Shown: one piece after another, positions 43,964 through 51,448 of the stretch
Layout of the letters: every line of letters starts with the position of its first letter
Numbering within the stretch: position 1 is the stretch's first letter
From: Verrucomicrobiota bacterium
GTDB taxonomy: Bacteria > Verrucomicrobiota > Verrucomicrobiia > Limisphaerales > Pedosphaeraceae
DNA: 64,000 bases
Direction: 5' to 3'
Assembly: GCA_021325145.1 (NCBI GenBank)
Contig: JAJPHR010000061.1
Coordinates: 1 to 64,000, forward strand
Program-made: the position numbers and the translations under genes
Notes under the pieces: model-generated
What the model was told of the DNA's origin: nothing
The model's input: only the letters and a program-made list of their open reading frames with translations
The model's database searches: none

Positions 43964-45544
43964 TCAGTGGCACCCCGGCTTTCCATCCACCAGCCGCCAG
44001 ATCCCCAGCGGATTAGCCTCCTTCAATTCATCCGGCAGCGCGGCGTCGGGAAAATTCTGGTAGCAAACCGGCCGCGCGAAGCGCTCAATCGCGCGCGTGC
44101 CCACTGAAGTGGATCTGCCATCCGAAGTCGCCGGATACGGCCCGCCATGCGTCATGGCGTGGCAAACCTCCACGCCCGTTGGAAAACCGTTAAACACCAA
44201 CCGGCCGGCTTTTTGCGTCAGCAACTCAACCAATTCGCCATTGGCGGCAAGATCTTCCGGCGTGCCATGGATCGTCGCGGTAAGCTGGCCCTCCAGCCTG
44301 CGGGCGGCAGCCAGCATTTGCTCGCGTGACGCGCATTCGACCACGAGCGTGGAAGGCCCGAAAACTTCTTCCATTAAACTGTGATTACCTAGAAACGCCG
44401 CTGCGTCCGTGACAAACAAAGCTGCGCCCGCCTGGGCTTTGCCCGCGCCCGCATCAACACTCGCCGCCCGTCGCACGCCCGCTGCTCGCGAAAACTTTTC
44501 CACGCCCGCGCGATAAGCGGAGCAAAGGTCCGCCGTCAGCATTGTCCCCGGCGGAGTCGAACCCATGAGCGTTTCCAGCTTCTTCGAAAATGCCGCCGCC
44601 GCCGCTCCGCTCTCGACGAACGCCAGGCCGGGATTCGTGCAAAACTGGCCGACACCCAGCGTCACCGAACCGTGCATGCCCGCGGCCAATTCCTCCGCCT
44701 TTTGTTGCAACACATTGCTTAACAAAAACACCGGGTTGATGCTCCCCATTTCAGCGTAAACGGGGATCGGTTCCGGACGCGCCGCCGCCGCGTCCATCAA
44801 GGCGCGCCCACCCGCGCGCGAACCCGTGAATCCCACCGCTTTGATCAAGGGATGTTTCACGAGCGCGGTGCCGATTTCCCGACCCGGGCCGAAGAGAACC
44901 GAAAAAATGCCTTCCGGCGCGCCGCATTCACCCGCCGCCTGCTGAACGATCAACCCAACCAACTCCGACGTGCCCAAATGTCCCTGGTGCGGCTTGACGA
45001 TCACAGGACAGCCGGCTGCCAGCGCGGACGCGGTGTCCCCGCCCGCGACAGAAAACGCGAGTGGGAAGTTGCTGGAACTGAAAACCACCACCGGCCCGAG
45101 TGGTGCGAGCAGCGAACGCACATCGGGTTTCGGCAACGGCTTGCGATTTGCGTCCGCGTGATCAATTCGCGCGTCCAGCCACCAACCGTCCTCGATTAGC
45201 GATGCGAACAACCGCAACTGCCCGCACGTCCGCCCCGTCTCACCCTGTAGGCGTCCCAGCGGCAGAGCCGTTTCCAGGTTGGCGCGCTCTTGTATGGCTG
45301 TCGCGTTCGCCTCAATCAGTTCGGCAATGCGCCGCAACAAACCCGCGCGCCGTTGCGCCGGCCAGCGCCGGAACTCAACGAAAGCCCGGTCGGCAAGCTG
45401 CGCCGCCTGCTCCACATCCGACCCCGTGGCCCAAAAATAATCCGGTTCCAGCGCGGCGCCCGTGGCGGGATTCATTGCCGCGGTTGGCTTGCCCGACGGC
45501 TTCGCGCGGTGCTGGCCTAAAATCGAAAGACCTTGAAGTTTCAT
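43964..45544 (-). CDS. 2-Oxoglutarate-semialdehyde dehydrogenase (2,5-dioxovalerate dehydrogenase)
   Basis: 526 residues, NADP-type aldehyde dehydrogenase. LGPVVVFSSSNFPLAFSVAG, CPVIVKPHQGHLGTSELVG, VGFTGSRAGGRALMDAA, the glutamate in YAEMGSINPVF and the nucleophile in GVGQFCTNPG fit the type III alpha-ketoglutaric semialdehyde dehydrogenase branch. In the hydroxyproline pathway it makes 2-oxoglutarate. It begins 152 bases after the deaminase gene, with a palindromic repeat in between. Confidence 0.9.
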   Translation of the reverse strand: MKLQGLSILGQHRAKPSGKPTAAMNPATGAALEPDYFWATGSDVEQAAQLADRAFVEFRRWPAQRRAGLLRRIAELIEANATAIQERANLETALPLGRLQGETGRTCGQLRLFASLIEDGWWLDARIDHADANRKPLPKPDVRSLLAPLGPVVVFSSSNFPLAFSVAGGDTASALAAGCPVIVKPHQGHLGTSELVGLIVQQAAGECGAPEGIFSVLFGPGREIGTALVKHPLIKAVGFTGSRAGGRALMDAAAARPEPIPVYAEMGSINPVFLLSNVLQQKAEELAAGMHGSVTLGVGQFCTNPGLAFVESGAAAAAFSKKLETLMGSTPPGTMLTADLCSAYRAGVEKFSRAAGVRRAASVDAGAGKAQAGAALFVTDAAAFLGNHSLMEEVFGPSTLVVECASREQMLAAARRLEGQLTATIHGTPEDLAANGELVELLTQKAGRLVFNGFPTGVEVCHAMTHGGPYPATSDGRSTSVGTRAIERFARPVCYQNFPDAALPDELKEANPLGIWRLVDGKPGCH

Positions 45545-45568
45545 AAAGTGACAATGCTTTCTTCCGGT

Positions 45569-45636
45569 GGAGCGCAGAGTTCCCGCTCTGCATGTGCACG
45601 CTGTTCAGGTTCGCGCATAACTGGAACTCCGCTCTC
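45569..45636. repeat. Palindrome family 'GGAGCGCAGAGTTCC' (copy 1)
   Basis: GGAGCGCAGAGTTCCCGCTCTGC (45569-45591) pairs internally (GCAGAG/CTCTGC) and has a partner GGAACTCCGCTCTC near 45623-45636. A second copy in the same orientation is at 46634-46703, so the pair flanks the deaminase gene. Confidence 0.6.
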
Positions 45637-45696
45637 TATCGCCGCCGCGACTTTCAAAGCACTAATGATTCCTGGTTCCAATAGCGCCTGAGTCCG

Positions 45697-46596
45697 TCAA
45701 ATCTTCGGACGTTTTGCCAGCGCTTGCTTAAGAGTGTCAAGCGCCGCCTTGCGCTCGGCCCCGGTCAGCACGAGGCGCGGACCGCGCACCCGCTCGTTGC
45801 CCATGCCGGTTTCCTGCTGCACCAGCTTGATAAGCTGTACGAACTTGTTCACCGTGTCCATCAGCAACGGCAGAAACCAGCGGTACAATTCCTCGGCCAT
45901 CTTCCGTTCGCCGCGCATCGCGTATTCGAACAACGCCACCGATTCGCGCGGGAACGCGTTCACCAACCCGGCAATCCAGCCGACCGCGCCCGCGCGAATG
46001 CCTTCCACGATCAAATCGTCCACGCCCACAAACAACGCCAGCCGGTCGCCGCAAAGCGCCTTCAACGCGGTCACCCGGCGCACGTCCGCGCTCGATTCCT
46101 TCACCGCCTCCAAGTTGTCGTTCTCCCGCGCGAGTTCCTGAATCTGCGTCGGCAGGAAATCGGTCTTGTACGAAACCGGGTTGTTGTAAAGCATGCACGG
46201 AAGCTTGGTGGCGCGGATGACGGCCTCCACGTGCGCCTTCATTTCACGCCAGTCACTCGTATAAACGTAGGGCGGCAGGACCATCAAACCGGCGCAACCG
46301 GCCCGCGCCGCCGCCCGCGCGAGTTCCACCCCTTCCGCGGTGGCCAATGAGGCGATGCCTGCGACCACCGGTTTGCCATCGAGCGCCTTGACGCAAGTTT
46401 TAAGGATCTGGACTTTTTCCTCGAACCGCAAGGTCGCGCTTTCGCCGAGCGAACCAAGCGCCACGACGCCGCTGCACCCTTCGTTCACCATCCAGCGCGC
46501 ATGTCGGGCGACGAACGCGTAGTCCACGCTGTAATTCGCTTTAAACGCCGTCGTCATCGCGGGGATGACACCCTTCCAGTTCATATTTGTGCTCAT
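45697..46596 (-). CDS. DapA-family 1-pyrroline-4-hydroxy-2-carboxylate deaminase
   Basis: 299 residues, class I aldolase TIM barrel. GVIPAMTTAF at the start, GVVALGSLGESATLRFEEK, LMVLPPYVY, CMLYNNPVSYKTDF with the conserved tyrosine, and NLEAVKESSADV with the Schiff-base lysine. In the DapA family the operon context (hydroxyproline epimerase and dehydrogenase upstream, semialdehyde dehydrogenase downstream) indicates the deaminase that converts pyrroline-4-hydroxy-2-carboxylate to 2-oxoglutarate semialdehyde and ammonia. A DHDPS function is less likely. Confidence 0.85.
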   Translation of the reverse strand: MSTNMNWKGVIPAMTTAFKANYSVDYAFVARHARWMVNEGCSGVVALGSLGESATLRFEEKVQILKTCVKALDGKPVVAGIASLATAEGVELARAAARAGCAGLMVLPPYVYTSDWREMKAHVEAVIRATKLPCMLYNNPVSYKTDFLPTQIQELARENDNLEAVKESSADVRRVTALKALCGDRLALFVGVDDLIVEGIRAGAVGWIAGLVNAFPRESVALFEYAMRGERKMAEELYRWFLPLLMDTVNKFVQLIKLVQQETGMGNERVRGPRLVLTGAERKAALDTLKQALAKRPKI

Positions 46597-46633
46597 AATA
46601 TTGCTTGTTTCATGATGCCCCTGGCCTGCGGGC

Positions 46634-46703
46634 GGAGCGCAGAGTTCCAGCTCTGCGCGATGTTAATTTTCATATTCACGCAGAGCCGGAGCTCTACACT
46701 CCG
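46634..46703. repeat. Palindrome family 'GGAGCGCAGAGTTCC' (copy 2)
   Basis: GGAGCGCAGAGTTCCAGCTCTGC starts at 46634, with a partner GCAGAGCCGGAGCTCTACACTCC ending at 46702. It shares 22 of 23 bases of its first arm with the copy at 45569. The stop codon of the FAD/Fe-S dehydrogenase gene lies inside it (46663-46665). Confidence 0.65.
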
Positions 46704-48000
46704 AACCTGTGCTCGCTTTGCCGCCTTCGGCGGATTCCTTCTCCGCCACCGAAATTAAACTTTCAATTCTGGCGGGCAACACGGGTGGCCGCACCGATTC
46801 CATGCCCCAGCCGAAAATTACCTTCGCCGCCGCCCCGCACACGCGCCCTTGGCACGCGCCCATGCCGCAGCGCGATTGCAGTTTCGCGTCCCGCCAGCCG
46901 GCAAATTGCTTCATCCGTCCCAACGACACGTCCTCGCAACGACACACCAGCGTGTCAGCCGTGGCCAGGGACTTCAACTCCGCTCGCAATGCAAAAGCGC
47001 GGGCGAGGGCGCTGCGAAATTCATGCCATCGGGATCGTTCTTGAAACAACGCCTGCGCTTCGGCTTTGTGTTCGCTCGCCGTGTGCCCCGCAATTTGCCC
47101 TTCGACCAGGGCGCAATCCGCCCCACCGATGCCGGTCGGTTCACCGGCGCAATAGACATGTGCCGCGCTCGTCGCCTGCCACGCATCCACCCAAACGAAT
47201 CCCTCCAGCAACTCACACCCAAGCGCGAGCGGCAGTTCAACGTTCGGCGCCAGGCCGAAGCCGCAGGCCAACAAATCGCACGCTTCAGTCCAGGAGCGTT
47301 GACCGTCGGTCAGCGTGACCTGGCGGATTTGCGTGTCGCCTTCCGCTTTGACCGGCCACACGCCGCAACGATAAGGCACGCCCAGCAAGCGCCATTTTAT
47401 TCGCGCGGCTTGGGCCAGTTTCGCCGGATGCGCCAGGAGCGTCGCGCCAAAACCCGCAACCCGCCCCCATTGCGCTTGTTCCGCAATCGAAACAATCTTC
47501 GCGCCGAGTTTCTTCAGCCCATCGGCAACCGCGAGCAACAACGGCCCGCTGCCAGCCACAACAACACGCTGGCCGCTGACCGGCCATCCGCTTTTGGCGA
47601 GCGACTGCAATCCACCCGGTCCCAAAATGCCGGGAAGCGTCCAACCGGGAAATGGCAGGAATAATTCCCGCGCGCCAGTCGCCAGAATCAACTTGTCCCA
47701 ATGGATTTCGCGCGGACCATTCGCGTGCTCCGCCAGCAGGACTCCCGCTCGCGGCGCGGCGATGACGCTCGTCCGATCCAAAAGCGTTGCGCCGCTACGA
47801 CGGAAGCGCTCGATCCATTTTTGTGCCTGGGGAACCAAAGGCCGCGCCTGTTGGCCGCGCCAGATTTGACCGCCAAGCCACGGTGTGTCGTCCACGACAG
47901 CCACGCGCTTGCCGTTCTCCGCCGCCATGCATGCGGCAGCCAGTCCCGCCGGGCCCGCGCCGACCACCACGATCTCAAAATCAAACCGGCGCTCACTCAT
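46663..48000 (-). CDS. D-hydroxyproline dehydrogenase, FAD/NAD-binding subunit with [2Fe-2S] domain
   Basis: 445 residues. Rossmann FAD site VVVGAGPAGLAAACMAAENG, WLGGQIWRG, a second nucleotide site RVVVAGSGPLLLAVADGL, and a C-terminal BFD-like [2Fe-2S] domain with TLVCRCEDVSLG and CGMGACQGRVC. It resembles the alpha subunit of three-component amino-acid dehydrogenases (LhpBEF/HcnABC type). The last ~16 residues (GSECRAPALREYEN) are read from a dispersed palindrome and are unlikely to be functional. The next gene upstream overlaps its start by eight bases. Confidence 0.88.
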   Translation of the reverse strand: MSERRFDFEIVVVGAGPAGLAAACMAAENGKRVAVVDDTPWLGGQIWRGQQARPLVPQAQKWIERFRRSGATLLDRTSVIAAPRAGVLLAEHANGPREIHWDKLILATGARELFLPFPGWTLPGILGPGGLQSLAKSGWPVSGQRVVVAGSGPLLLAVADGLKKLGAKIVSIAEQAQWGRVAGFGATLLAHPAKLAQAARIKWRLLGVPYRCGVWPVKAEGDTQIRQVTLTDGQRSWTEACDLLACGFGLAPNVELPLALGCELLEGFVWVDAWQATSAAHVYCAGEPTGIGGADCALVEGQIAGHTASEHKAEAQALFQERSRWHEFRSALARAFALRAELKSLATADTLVCRCEDVSLGRMKQFAGWRDAKLQSRCGMGACQGRVCGAAAKVIFGWGMESVRPPVLPARIESLISVAEKESAEGGKASTGSECRAPALREYEN

Positions 48001-48241
48001 CGGTCCGTACCTCCATGCCTTCCTCGCACAACACCTGGCAACTGCGGCAATGCGGCTGGGCGTTGATCGTCACGCGGCATTCCATGCAAATGCCCATGCC
48101 ACAAAGCGGACCGCGCGCTTCGCCCAGCACCGATTTGCGAAAGCAACTCACGCCCGCCAGCGCAATGGCCGCCGCCACGACCGTTCCGCCGGCAACCCGG
48201 ATTGATTTTCCATTCACCCGAAGTTCGATTTGATCGCTCAT
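47993..48241 (-). CDS. D-hydroxyproline dehydrogenase, [2Fe-2S] ferredoxin-like subunit
   Basis: 82 residues. The cysteine pattern PLCGMGICMECRVTINAQPHCRSC is that of the small [2Fe-2S] subunit of LhpBEF/HcnA-type oxidases; the N-terminus IELRVNGKSIRVAGG is the usual Fer2_4 strand. It sits between the two FAD subunits: its ATG overlaps the stop of the DAO-type subunit by four bases (ATGA), and its end overlaps the next gene by eight. One complex of three coupled genes is implied. Confidence 0.92.
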   Translation of the reverse strand: MSDQIELRVNGKSIRVAGGTVVAAAIALAGVSCFRKSVLGEARGPLCGMGICMECRVTINAQPHCRSCQVLCEEGMEVRTDE

Positions 48242-49362
48242 GCCTTTGCTCCCTCAAATCGAGCGGGCGAATACGGTGAGGCGGGGATTTCAGTCCGCCG
48301 GCCCAGGAGCAAATCAGCGAGCAACCGTCCTGTGCCAAGCGACGTCGTAATTCCCAACCCCTCGTGTCCGGTCGCCAGCCAGACGCGATCACCAACCACA
48401 CTGGGCCCAATGATTGGAAGTTTGTCCGGCGTCGCCGCGCGATGCCCGGTCCAGACGCGAATCGAAGAAAGCCGGCCCAGCGACGGCAGATACTCGATGG
48501 CCCGCTTCAACATGCGTTCGAGAATCGGTTGGTCCACAGCCGTATCTTCGGCGTCGAATTGCCGCGAGGAGCCGATGAGCATCTGTCCGGTCTGGCGCGG
48601 CTGGATGTTGAAAGCCACGGAGTCCTTGCCCATGGAATGCGCGCTCTTCAGGTAACCGAGTTCAACGATTTGGTGCCGCACGAAGCCGGGATGGCGGTCC
48701 GTGATGACCAGGTGGCCTTTGCGTTTGCGAACCGGCAGCCCCGGCGTCAACGCGGGCGACCACGGACCGGTGGCGCTGACGCAACGGCCGGCGGAAATGC
48801 GCGAACCATCCGCCAGCCGAACACCGCCATCGCCGAGCAGTTCGTGGACGGTCACGCTCGTGCGCAACTCCGCGCCGTGCCGTTTCGATTGATCCAACAG
48901 AAAACGGGCCGCGCACGGCGGATAAACCACCGCGTCTTCAACCACGCGCAAACCACCGGCCAGGCCTGGGCGCAGATTGGGTTCGGCGCTCCTGATGTCT
49001 TCCGCATCCAGGACCTCCACCCGCACGCCGCGCTCAGTGTAAAAAGCCTGCTTGCGCCGGACTTCCGCCAGCTCTTCGCCATCCGCCGCCACCCAAAGCG
49101 TGCCGCACGAATCGTATTCAACTTCCGCTGGAAGTTCCGGACGCAATTCCATCCAAAGCCGGCGCGAATAATTCGTCAGCGCAAACTGCGCTTCCGAGTC
49201 GTCCATCACCACGATATGTCCCATGCCCGCCGCCGTGGTGCCGCCGCTGACCGGTCCACGATCCAACACAAGCGTTTTCAGGCCGGCCCGCGCGCACTCA
49301 GCCGCGCACGCCGCGCCGACGATTCCCGCCCCGACAATGATGATGTCGTAAGTTTGGCTCAC
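48238..49362 (-). CDS. D-hydroxyproline dehydrogenase, DAO-type FAD subunit
   Basis: 374 residues from the GTG at 49362, which forms a GTGA overlap with the epimerase stop; an ATG six codons upstream (49380) is also in frame. FAD site YDIIIVGAGIVGAACAAECARAG, GTTAAGMGHIVVMDDSEAQ, and the C-terminal TGHEGLGITTSLGTGRLLADLL of glycine oxidase/D-amino-acid oxidase-like proteins. It is expected to oxidise cis-4-hydroxy-D-proline, giving 1-pyrroline-4-hydroxy-2-carboxylate, with electrons passed through the other two subunits. Confidence 0.9.
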   Translation of the reverse strand: MSQTYDIIIVGAGIVGAACAAECARAGLKTLVLDRGPVSGGTTAAGMGHIVVMDDSEAQFALTNYSRRLWMELRPELPAEVEYDSCGTLWVAADGEELAEVRRKQAFYTERGVRVEVLDAEDIRSAEPNLRPGLAGGLRVVEDAVVYPPCAARFLLDQSKRHGAELRTSVTVHELLGDGGVRLADGSRISAGRCVSATGPWSPALTPGLPVRKRKGHLVITDRHPGFVRHQIVELGYLKSAHSMGKDSVAFNIQPRQTGQMLIGSSRQFDAEDTAVDQPILERMLKRAIEYLPSLGRLSSIRVWTGHRAATPDKLPIIGPSVVGDRVWLATGHEGLGITTSLGTGRLLADLLLGRRTEIPASPYSPARFEGAKA

Positions 49363-50321
49363 GAGCGAATGCCCCAGCAAAACGGATCGGTTTCGTCCAG
49401 CAAGGCGGTCGTCTCGGCATTAACGAAAGCCGAGCCGGTGATCACCGGCTCGACCTCGCCGCGAGCGCGGTCGAGCCAGCGAAAGCTCCCGGTGAACGTG
49501 CTGCCAATGATGCTCTCCTGGATCCACGGCTCGCCTTCGGCCAGACGGCCATCCGCCGCGAGGCAGGCAAGCTTCGCGCTGGTCCCGGTGCCGCAAGGCG
49601 AACGGTCGTAAGCCTTGCCCGGGCATTGCACAAAGTTGCGCGAGTGGGCGCGCGGCAATCCCGGCGGCCCGAATAGTTCGACATGATCCACCTCGGGAAA
49701 ACCCTGCGCGTTGACAGCCTGGCGCACGCGCCAGCAAAAATCCGTCAACTCATCCACATTCGCCAGTGCGAGTTTATGCGCGTGCTTCTCAACGAGAAAA
49801 AACCAGTTCCCGCCCCACGCGACATCGCCAGTCACCGGCCCGATCCCGGGCACGCTTACGGTGACGCCTTTGTTGGCGCGCCAGCTTGGGACGTTGGCGA
49901 CCGAAACTTCGCCGTTCGCATGCAAGGTCGCCGTGACGACGCCGACCGGCGTATCGATGCGATGTTCGCCCGGCTTGATCCTGCCCAAATGCGCGAGCGT
50001 AACGACCAACCCAATCGTTCCGTGGCCACACATGCCGAGATAACCCACGTTGTTAAAAAAGATGACTCCCGCGGCGCAGGATTTATCATCCGGCTTCACC
50101 AGCAGTGCGCCCACGACCACATCCGATCCACGCGGTTCATTGACGATTGCCGAGCGGAACCGGTCGTGTTCAAGACGAAACGTGTCGCGCCGCGACGCGA
50201 GCGGGCCGCGTCCGAGATCCGGCCCGCCCTCAATAATGATGCGCGTCGGCTCTCCGCCCGTGTGCGAGTCGATAAATCTGATCTTTTTAATCGTGGTTTT
50301 AGTCATAGCCAATATATCCAT
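49359..50321 (-). CDS. 4-Hydroxyproline 2-epimerase (proline racemase family)
   Basis: 320 residues from the ATG at 50321, preferred because GGAG precedes it; the ATG at 50306 (315 residues) is equally plausible. RFIDSHTGGEPTRIIIEGGP at the start, MCGHGTIG with the first catalytic cysteine and RSPCGTGTSAKLACLAADG with the second, FTGSFRWLDR near the end. Two catalytic cysteines and the flanking genes identify it as hydroxyproline epimerase. It epimerises trans-4-hydroxy-L-proline to cis-4-hydroxy-D-proline and is the first gene of the minus-strand operon. Confidence 0.93.
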   Translation of the reverse strand: MDILAMTKTTIKKIRFIDSHTGGEPTRIIIEGGPDLGRGPLASRRDTFRLEHDRFRSAIVNEPRGSDVVVGALLVKPDDKSCAAGVIFFNNVGYLGMCGHGTIGLVVTLAHLGRIKPGEHRIDTPVGVVTATLHANGEVSVANVPSWRANKGVTVSVPGIGPVTGDVAWGGNWFFLVEKHAHKLALANVDELTDFCWRVRQAVNAQGFPEVDHVELFGPPGLPRAHSRNFVQCPGKAYDRSPCGTGTSAKLACLAADGRLAEGEPWIQESIIGSTFTGSFRWLDRARGEVEPVITGSAFVNAETTALLDETDPFCWGIRS

Positions 50322-50365
50322 CTTCTCCGGGCGCATCCGAAAACCCGTTACTCGCCCGCACACCC

Positions 50366-50405
50366 GACGTGGCGCGCGCGCGGAGCGACGCGCCCTGCTA
50401 AAATG
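50366..50405. repeat. GC palindrome family 'GTAGGGCGxGCAG' (copy 2)
   Basis: GGCGCG...CGCGCC (50371 to 50394) matches the inner hairpin of the copy at 6458-6530 (GGCGCGC-CGGAG-GACGCGCCCT). It lies in the 180-base divergent region between the hydroxyproline operon and its regulator, so it also overlaps the likely promoter region. Confidence 0.55.
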
Positions 50406-50501
50406 GGCCCGTCTGCCCGCCTATCCTGCCCTCGCCCGCCACGCGCGTCTTGCCCAATTCCTCAGCGGGCGCTAGGATTTCGGCACAACGAAACCGCGTG
50501 C

Positions 50502-51260
50502 ATGACTCCAACCAAACCGGCAGTCGAGCTTTTTTCGCAATTGGCCGAACCCTTTACGGGTGAGGCGCTGTTTGACCGCCTGACTGACCTGGTTTTTTTC
50601 ATCAAGAACCGCCGCGCCGAATATGTGGTGGTGAACCAGACGCTCGTGGAACGCTGCGGCCGGCGGGACAAACGCGAACTGCTGGGCCATCGCACCGATG
50701 AAGTTTTTCCGCCGCCCCTCGGGCAAAGTTATCGCGCCCAGGATGAGCGGGTGCTCCGCAGCGGAACGGCAATTCTTAACCAGCTTGAGCTTCATTTTTA
50801 TCCTTCCGGCGGGCGCGGTTGGTGCCTGACGAACAAACTTCCGCTGCGCGACCGCGCCGGACGCGTGGTTGGCCTCATGGGAATTTCCAAGGACCTCCAG
50901 GCGGCCAACGAACGCAGCGAGGAATACGCCCGCGTGGCTGAGGTCGTCGCGCACATCCAAACCAACTTTGGCGAAACTTTGCGCGTGAACCGCCTGGCGG
51001 TGCGCGCCGGACTTTCGATCTATCAATTCGAGCAACGCATCCGCGCGATTTTTCAACTCACCGCCGGGCAACTCATCCAGAAAATTCGCATGGAGAACGC
51101 GGTTCGTCAGTTGCGCGAGACGGACGCGCCGATCGCCGAAATTGCGCTCGCCTCCGGGTATTCCGACCAAAGCGCCTTCACCCGGCAATTCCGGCAGACG
51201 ATTGGATTGTCGCCCTCGGAGTATCGACGGACGTTTCGTCCGCAAGTCGAATCAGAATAG
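50502..51260 (+). CDS. AraC-family regulator with PAS domain
   Basis: 252 residues from ATG 50502. Residues about 18-130 are a PAS domain (LTDLVFFIKNRRAEYVVVNQTL, ELLGHRTDEVFP, LPLRDRAGRVVGLMGISKD), then an AraC helix-turn-helix pair (about 150-245: LRVNRLAVRAGLSIYQFEQRI, IAEIALASGYSDQSAFTRQF, GLSPSEYRRTF). It is transcribed divergently from the hydroxyproline operon, so it is the probable activator; the PAS domain may sense hydroxyproline or a pathway intermediate, which is inferred. Confidence 0.92.
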   Translation: MTPTKPAVELFSQLAEPFTGEALFDRLTDLVFFIKNRRAEYVVVNQTLVERCGRRDKRELLGHRTDEVFPPPLGQSYRAQDERVLRSGTAILNQLELHFYPSGGRGWCLTNKLPLRDRAGRVVGLMGISKDLQAANERSEEYARVAEVVAHIQTNFGETLRVNRLAVRAGLSIYQFEQRIRAIFQLTAGQLIQKIRMENAVRQLRETDAPIAEIALASGYSDQSAFTRQFRQTIGLSPSEYRRTFRPQVESE

Positions 51261-51448
51261 AACCGAACTTTGGCAAAGCGTCCCGTCATCAGGAAAACAT
51301 TTCTTCAAGCCGTTCGCCTGGAACAGAACCGGGTGACCGGCCTGCTATTGTCCGCCGGGAATACCGATTTGGGATCAAAGCGGAGGAAGGACTAAGCGCC
51401 GCTACAACCACTTGCCTGCCACTGAGACCGACTGCATCCTGTACGAGC

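Noticed and set aside
48364-49611. Long plus-strand frame across the DAO-type subunit and epimerase genes
   Set aside because: Shadow of the two minus-strand genes with clear FAD and epimerase motifs; no recognisable domain of its own.
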